This document shows, piece after piece, positions 60,408 through 64,000 of a stretch of DNA of 64,000 nt. The notes below the pieces were generated by a model. The model was given only the letters and a program-made list of their open reading frames with translations, had not been told where the DNA came from and searched no databases. The DNA is from Mycobacterium persicum. GTDB taxonomy: Bacteria; Actinomycetota; Actinomycetes; Mycobacteriales; Mycobacteriaceae. The position numbers and the translations under genes are program-made. Position 1 is the stretch's first letter; every line of letters starts with the position of its first letter. Where the stretch lies: positions 1 to 64,000 of the forward strand of contig NZ_MVIF01000019.1 of the NCBI RefSeq assembly GCF_002086675.1, written 5' to 3'.

Positions 60408-60776
60408 ATGAACTGGTTGCGGCGAGCGAGGAAAGCCGCTGCGGGCCAACGAGTCACGCGCGCTGACCGGCAGCGGGCAAGGGACGCGGTCGCCGAACTC
60501 AACACGCTCAACGCCGACCTGGAACGGTTGCTGCGCGACGGCTTGGCGGGTGTGGCCACAATCGTCGGGATCCGCCGCAACGTCGCGACCACAACGCTGG
60601 GATCCTGGCACGAGCTGGAACTGGATGTCAAACTGCCAGAACGTGATTCGTATCGCGCGACGCGGCGCATCGCGCTCGAGCTGTCGACGGCACCGCATCT
60701 CGCGGTCGGCGCCGAGGTGCCGGTGCGGGTGGATCCCCGGGACCCGTCGAAAGTCCTCGTGGTCGCGACGTTGTGA
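60408..60776 (+). CDS. Conserved small protein, unknown function
   Basis: A 122-residue soluble protein. The N-terminus is basic (MNWLRRARKAAAGQRVTRAD), followed by a helix (AELNTLNADLERLLRDGLAG) and a beta-rich part with ATIVGIRRNVATTTLGSWHE, LDVKLPERDSYRATRRIALE and VPVRVDPRDPSKVLVVATL. The last block, 'V-x-V-x-x-D-P-x-x-P-x-x-V', is seen in bacterial DUF3592-like beta-barrel proteins. It may be an OB/barrel fold binding a small ligand. Start ATG at 60408. It is convergent with the GH16 gene, with no gap. Confidence 0.72.
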   Translation: MNWLRRARKAAAGQRVTRADRQRARDAVAELNTLNADLERLLRDGLAGVATIVGIRRNVATTTLGSWHELELDVKLPERDSYRATRRIALELSTAPHLAVGAEVPVRVDPRDPSKVLVVATL

Positions 60777-61640
60777 CTACCAGACCCGGACCCAGTCGAC
60801 CAGCATCTGGGCGGGATAGGTTCCCGGCCCAGGGTCACCGCCGCCGGAGCCGGCGACCGCGAGGTTCACCACCGGAGACACGGTGTAGCCGGGGTCGTTG
60901 AACGGCCAGTCCGGCAGTGAATGCGCCGCCACGGTGAAGTACGGCTGCGCGCCGTCGACATAGTCTTGCCAGAACCGCATCCCGCTGTCATCCCATTGGC
61001 ATCGCCAGGTGTGCCACCCACTGTCCAGCGCGATATTGTGCGTCTTCCATTCGGAGCCATTCGATTTGGCATGGACGGTGGTAGCCGACGGCCAGCTGCC
61101 GTTGCCATACCACTCGAGGATGTCGATTTCGCCGCGGTCCTCATTGGACAACCACCAAGCCGGCCAACATCCGGCGGTCAGGCAGTCGAGTTTGACGCGA
61201 GCCTCCCACGTGTGGCCGATACCGCCCCGCCACGGGCTCTGCAGCTTGCCCGAATAATAGGTCCCGCCGTCTTTCGCGGCACGGATGACCAGGTTGGAAT
61301 GGCCGTCGAGGAACACATTCTGGCGATCGTCGCGGTACTGCCCGACGTTCTCGGGGCGCTCCCAGTACGTCGGGTCCTTCATCTGCTCGCGCGCCCGGGC
61401 TATGGTCCACTTCGACGAATCGGGTGCCGAACCGGCGGGGCCGTCGAACTCGTCGTGGAAAACGTAGTTGCCCGCCTGACCGTTGGGTGCCGGCGCCGCG
61501 GGCATCGGCGTTCGTCCTTCCGGCGCGCCGCGTCGGGCCGGGTCTGCATGCGCCCTGGGAACCGGATTCGCCACCCCCAGCACGCCTACGACACCGAAGC
61601 CCGTCATCAGCATCATGCGACGACGATCCATCTCAGGCAT
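60777..61640 (-). CDS. Exported GH16-family glycanase (beta-1,3-glucanase-like)
   Basis: A 287-residue secreted enzyme resembling Rv0315. The signal peptide carries a twin-Arg start (MDRRRMMLMTGFGVVGVLG), so Tat export is likely. The catalytic motif GEIDILEWYG gives the E-x-D-x-x-E triad, Glu171/Asp173/Glu176. Other GH16 blocks are VFHDEFDGPAGSAPD (about 60-74), VGQYRDDRQNVFLDGHSNLV and WHTWRCQWDDSGMRFWQDYV. It should cleave beta-1,3 or mixed-linkage glucans outside the cell. The start at 61640 precedes the Tat motif; ATG 61631 is also possible. Confidence 0.9.
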   Translation of the reverse strand: MPEMDRRRMMLMTGFGVVGVLGVANPVPRAHADPARRGAPEGRTPMPAAPAPNGQAGNYVFHDEFDGPAGSAPDSSKWTIARAREQMKDPTYWERPENVGQYRDDRQNVFLDGHSNLVIRAAKDGGTYYSGKLQSPWRGGIGHTWEARVKLDCLTAGCWPAWWLSNEDRGEIDILEWYGNGSWPSATTVHAKSNGSEWKTHNIALDSGWHTWRCQWDDSGMRFWQDYVDGAQPYFTVAAHSLPDWPFNDPGYTVSPVVNLAVAGSGGGDPGPGTYPAQMLVDWVRVW

Positions 61641-61705
61641 AAGCCAGGGACGATAGCAGCCCACGACAACCGGCGCCGTACCGCGCCAAACCGCGATCGA
61701 CTGGG

Positions 61706-62719
61706 TTACCCGGGCACCTTGACCACGAGCTTGCCGATGTTCTTGCCGTCGAACAGCATGTTGATCGCGGTGGGTAGTTGCTCGAAGCCCTCCACTACGG
61801 TTTCCAGTGGCGTGAGCTTTCCCTGGGCGATAAGCCCGGAGATCTCCGCTATCGCCTCCGGTGCGCGGTGCAGGTGGTCGAGGATGATGAAGCCCTGCAA
61901 CGTCGCGCGCTGGACGAGCAAGTTGCCGAATGCCCGAGGTCCGGGTGGGGGCTCGGCCGAGTTGTAGCCCGAGATCAGGCCACACAGCGCGATGCGCGCG
62001 CCCATGTTGAGGCGCGCGAAAATCGCATCCATGATGTCACCGCCGACGTTTTCGAAGTCGACGTCGATGCCGTGGGGAGTGGCGGCGGCCAGTTGTGCCG
62101 GCCAGTCGTCGGCCCGGTGGTCGACAGCGGCGTCGAAGCCAAGCTGTTCGGTAAGCAATGCGCACTTTTCCTGGCCGCCGGCGATCCCGACGACGCGTGC
62201 CCCGTCGGCTTTGGCGAGCTGGCCGGCAACCGAGCCGACGGCTCCGGCGGCGGCCGACACTACCACCGTCTCGCCGGCCCGCGGCTTGCCGATGTCGCGA
62301 ATCCCGATCCACGCCGTGAGCCCGGTCATCCCGAGTGCGCCGAGGTAAGCGCTGGGGGAGACGCCCTCGGCGACGTCGACCGGAAGCAACGGCATCGCGT
62401 CGGAGACCACCGCGTATTCCTGCCAGCCGACCAGACCCTGCACCGTCTGACCGACCGGGTATCTGAGATTTTTCGACGCGATGACCTCACCGAGCCCGCC
62501 CGCACGCATGACCTCGCCGATACCGACCGGCGGCAGATAGGACGGCATGTCGTTGATCCACGCGCGGTTCGTCGGATCGAGCGATATCCAGGAGACGCGG
62601 ACCAGTGCCTCCCCGTCGGCGATTTCGGGGACCGGTGCCTCGCTGAGTTCGAAGGTGTCAGCACCGATGCGTCCGGTGGGTCGTTCACGGAGCAGAAATC
62701 GGCGGTTGCGATCGGCCAT
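61706..62719 (-). CDS. NADP-dependent oxidoreductase, medium-chain family
   Basis: A 337-residue protein of the leukotriene B4 dehydrogenase/CurA-like branch of medium-chain reductases. Substrate domain 1-120 includes LVRVSWISLDPTNRAWINDM. The NADP-binding motif is VVVSAAAGAVGSVAGQLAKA (about 153-172), followed by DFENVGGDIMDAIFARLNMG and RIALCGLISGYNS, which are diagnostic for this branch. No zinc ligands are visible. It reduces or dehydrogenates enones or prostaglandin-like substrates in relatives; here the substrate is unknown. ATG at 62719 lies opposite the methyltransferase promoter. Confidence 0.92.
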   Translation of the reverse strand: MADRNRRFLLRERPTGRIGADTFELSEAPVPEIADGEALVRVSWISLDPTNRAWINDMPSYLPPVGIGEVMRAGGLGEVIASKNLRYPVGQTVQGLVGWQEYAVVSDAMPLLPVDVAEGVSPSAYLGALGMTGLTAWIGIRDIGKPRAGETVVVSAAAGAVGSVAGQLAKADGARVVGIAGGQEKCALLTEQLGFDAAVDHRADDWPAQLAAATPHGIDVDFENVGGDIMDAIFARLNMGARIALCGLISGYNSAEPPPGPRAFGNLLVQRATLQGFIILDHLHRAPEAIAEISGLIAQGKLTPLETVVEGFEQLPTAINMLFDGKNIGKLVVKVPG

Positions 62720-62818
62720 GAGCGCACGGTACCCGACACATCAGCGCGGCGGCAGACGCGCCAAATCCTCTTTGCTTGCGCACCGCGGCGGACTTCGCCG
62801 GGATGCTATAACGCCTCT

Positions 62819-63676
62819 ATGTCAGGCTCTGAGTGCGGCGACGGGTACGTCATCACACATGTTTCCGACACGGCCAGGTTGACGGCCCTGCATCGGGCCA
62901 CCGAATCGGCCCGACCCGACGCATTGTTCAGCGACCCGCTTGCCCAGCGTCTGGCCGGTCAGCACGGGCGCACCATCGTCCGGCACGCCCCGTGGACACT
63001 TCGTAATGGTTGGTGGCTGGTCGCACGCACCAAAATCATCGACGACACCATTGCCAGGGCAATCGCGCACGGCTGTGACCGGGTGCTCAACCTGGCCGCC
63101 GGATTGGACACTCGACCGTATCGGCTGAATCTGCCCTCCCGGCTGCGGTGGATCGAAGCCGATTTGCCGCAGTTGCTCGCCGAAAAAACCGAATTGCTTG
63201 CCGACCAGACACCGCGATGCCAATTGATTCGCAGCGCCGTTGACCTGGCCGACCCGCTTGCTCGCACGGCGTTCCTCACCGAGGCCCTGGACGGCGCCGC
63301 CAATGCACTGGTCCTAACCGAGGGCTTGTTGATGTATCTGGACGAGCGGGACGTCGTCGCGCTTTCGGAAGCGATCCGCCGACCCGAAGTCGGGTGGTGG
63401 ATGCTCGATTTCGCCGGTCCGGGTCTGAAGAAGATGATGAACAAGAGGATGGCCGGCATGCTGGAGAATGCGCCCTTCATGTTCGCGCCTGATAACGGGC
63501 TGGCCTTCTTTGAAAGCCTCGGCTGGCGAGTAGCCGAATCGGAATCACTGTTTACCGCCGCAAATCGATTTCACCGGTTGCCCAAATCCATGCGCGCAGT
63601 CGCATGGTTGCCCCAGCCTGATCCGCGTCATCCGGGCCGTAGACCTTGGAGTGCGGTGGCACTGCTCACGCAGTGA
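62819..63676 (+). CDS. SAM-dependent methyltransferase, leucine carboxyl methyltransferase-like (TIGR00027-type)
   Basis: A 285-residue protein of the large mycobacterial family of putative O-methyltransferases. HVSDTARLTALHRATESARP and LFSDPLAQRLAG (N-terminal family block), ARTKIIDDTIARAIAHGCDR, then the SAM-binding motif VLNLAAGLDTRPYRLNLP (about 88-105), WIEADLPQLLAEKTELL (acidic SAM ribose contact) and LVLTEGLLMYLDERDV (about 166-181). M. tuberculosis carries more than ten paralogues, substrates unknown. ATG 62819; no clear binding site. It stands alone after the divergent oxidoreductase. Confidence 0.9.
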   Translation: MSGSECGDGYVITHVSDTARLTALHRATESARPDALFSDPLAQRLAGQHGRTIVRHAPWTLRNGWWLVARTKIIDDTIARAIAHGCDRVLNLAAGLDTRPYRLNLPSRLRWIEADLPQLLAEKTELLADQTPRCQLIRSAVDLADPLARTAFLTEALDGAANALVLTEGLLMYLDERDVVALSEAIRRPEVGWWMLDFAGPGLKKMMNKRMAGMLENAPFMFAPDNGLAFFESLGWRVAESESLFTAANRFHRLPKSMRAVAWLPQPDPRHPGRRPWSAVALLTQ

Positions 63677-63989
63677 ATAGATCCAACTGCACAAATTAAC
63701 GTCTCCGCGGATTTTCGCTGCGGCCGATAACAATTCGCCCCAAAAGCGAGCACAGCGCATCATCAACTTCCGGTTTTCGGATCCGCCGGCAATGCAACAA
63801 CGTGGTTCAGTGACCGACCGGCGGGCCGCCGTTGGCGCCACACCTGCGGAAACGCCCGGCGCCCCCGGAAATTCATGGCTAATTCTTATCTAAAGACACG
63901 GTTTGATCACAGGTTTGCTAAGAATCCTAACTTTACGTTGCACAGCGCCGTGTGAACCTGAGTCGGTGGGATGAGAGGAGCAGACAATC
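63677..63989. other. Intergenic region upstream of the last, partial gene
   Basis: About 310 bp, AT-richer from 63870 on, with no supported gene. A promoter for the partial gene is likely around 63900-63945 (TTGATC and TAAGAAT-like hexamers are present), but I could not fix spacing. Confidence 0.35.
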
Positions 63990-64000
63990 GTGGCGAAGGC
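63990..64000 (+). CDS. 5' end of a gene running off the window
   Basis: A GTG at 63990, encoding M-A-K-, has a strong AGAGGAG ribosome binding site at 63974-63980, nine bases upstream. Only three codons are in the window, so the product cannot be named. Confidence 0.5.

Noticed and set aside
1..64000. tRNA, rRNA, insertion sequences, integrases, attachment sites
   Set aside because: I looked for tRNA-like cloverleaf and CCA ends, transposase motifs and flanking inverted repeats, and saw none convincing by eye. Only relict fragments of possibly mobile genes are present.

Overview
The window is mycobacterial chromosomal DNA from a slow-growing, non-tuberculosis species. Evidence is the GC-rich coding sequence, a PE_PGRS gene, PE35-type genes, and a long run of genes in the order seen around Rv1901-Rv1932 of M. 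tuberculosis. Recognisable M. tuberculosis counterparts, in window order, are cinA (Rv1901), the nanT-like MFS gene (Rv1902c), Rv1903, the STAS protein Rv1904, aao (Rv1905c), Rv1906c, an Rv1910c/lppC-like gene, fadB5 (Rv1912c), Rv1913, an unsplit aceA (Rv1915/Rv1916), Rv1919c, Rv1920, Rv1922, lipD (Rv1923), Rv1924c, fadD31 (Rv1925), the DJ-1/AraC pair (Rv1930c/Rv1931c) and tpx (Rv1932). These assignments rest on recalled protein sequences and gene order; no search was run.

Layout. 1-1.7 kb: a PE_PGRS gene that has lost its 5' end at a junction with a fragment of an unrelated gene. 1.9-8.9 kb: the conserved cinA to Rv1906c block. 8.9-15 kb: an accessory stretch lying where M. tuberculosis has katG-furA. 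It holds a three-gene redox/SRPBCC cluster, a flavin monooxygenase, a secreted DUF732 protein and several decayed genes. 15-26.8 kb: the conserved block from the Rv1910c-like gene to lipD, including isocitrate lyase and several lipid or ester enzymes. 26.8-32.3 kb: five genes on the minus strand, tightly spaced in places, with a 767-residue protein of unknown function at the far end. 32.5-42.5 kb: fadD31, a sulfatase, a GAP-type membrane protein, a bile-acid-symporter-type transporter, a 1-Cys peroxiredoxin with a CsoR/CstR-like operator, and small genes. 42.2-44.5 kb: a deleted SDR gene and an AT-richer islet with an unknown acidic, membrane-anchored protein. 44.5-46.8 kb: conserved Rv1930c-tpx. 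47-51.5 kb: an aromatic module (pcaL, chorismate lyase, pobA). 51.7-64 kb: a NYN nuclease, two divergent PE35-like genes, a DcuS/CitA-type two-component system, secreted DUF5642-like proteins, a GH16 glycanase, oxidoreductases and a methyltransferase.

How genes may work together. The most notable grouping is a chorismate pyruvate-lyase (Rv2949c-like) followed by 4-hydroxybenzoate 3-monooxygenase and preceded by a fused PcaL. On paper the first two convert chorismate to protocatechuate, but ring-cleavage genes (pcaGH, pcaB) are not in the window. The two-component pair at 54.7-57.1 kb is of the C4-dicarboxylate/citrate sensing type. The 767-aa protein with its 119-aa upstream partner is the best candidate for an undescribed system. 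At least seven relict genes (truncations, frameshifts, one nonsense mutation, one internal deletion) show that the intervals between conserved blocks are sites of gene gain and decay. No tRNA, rRNA, CRISPR array or intact insertion sequence was found.
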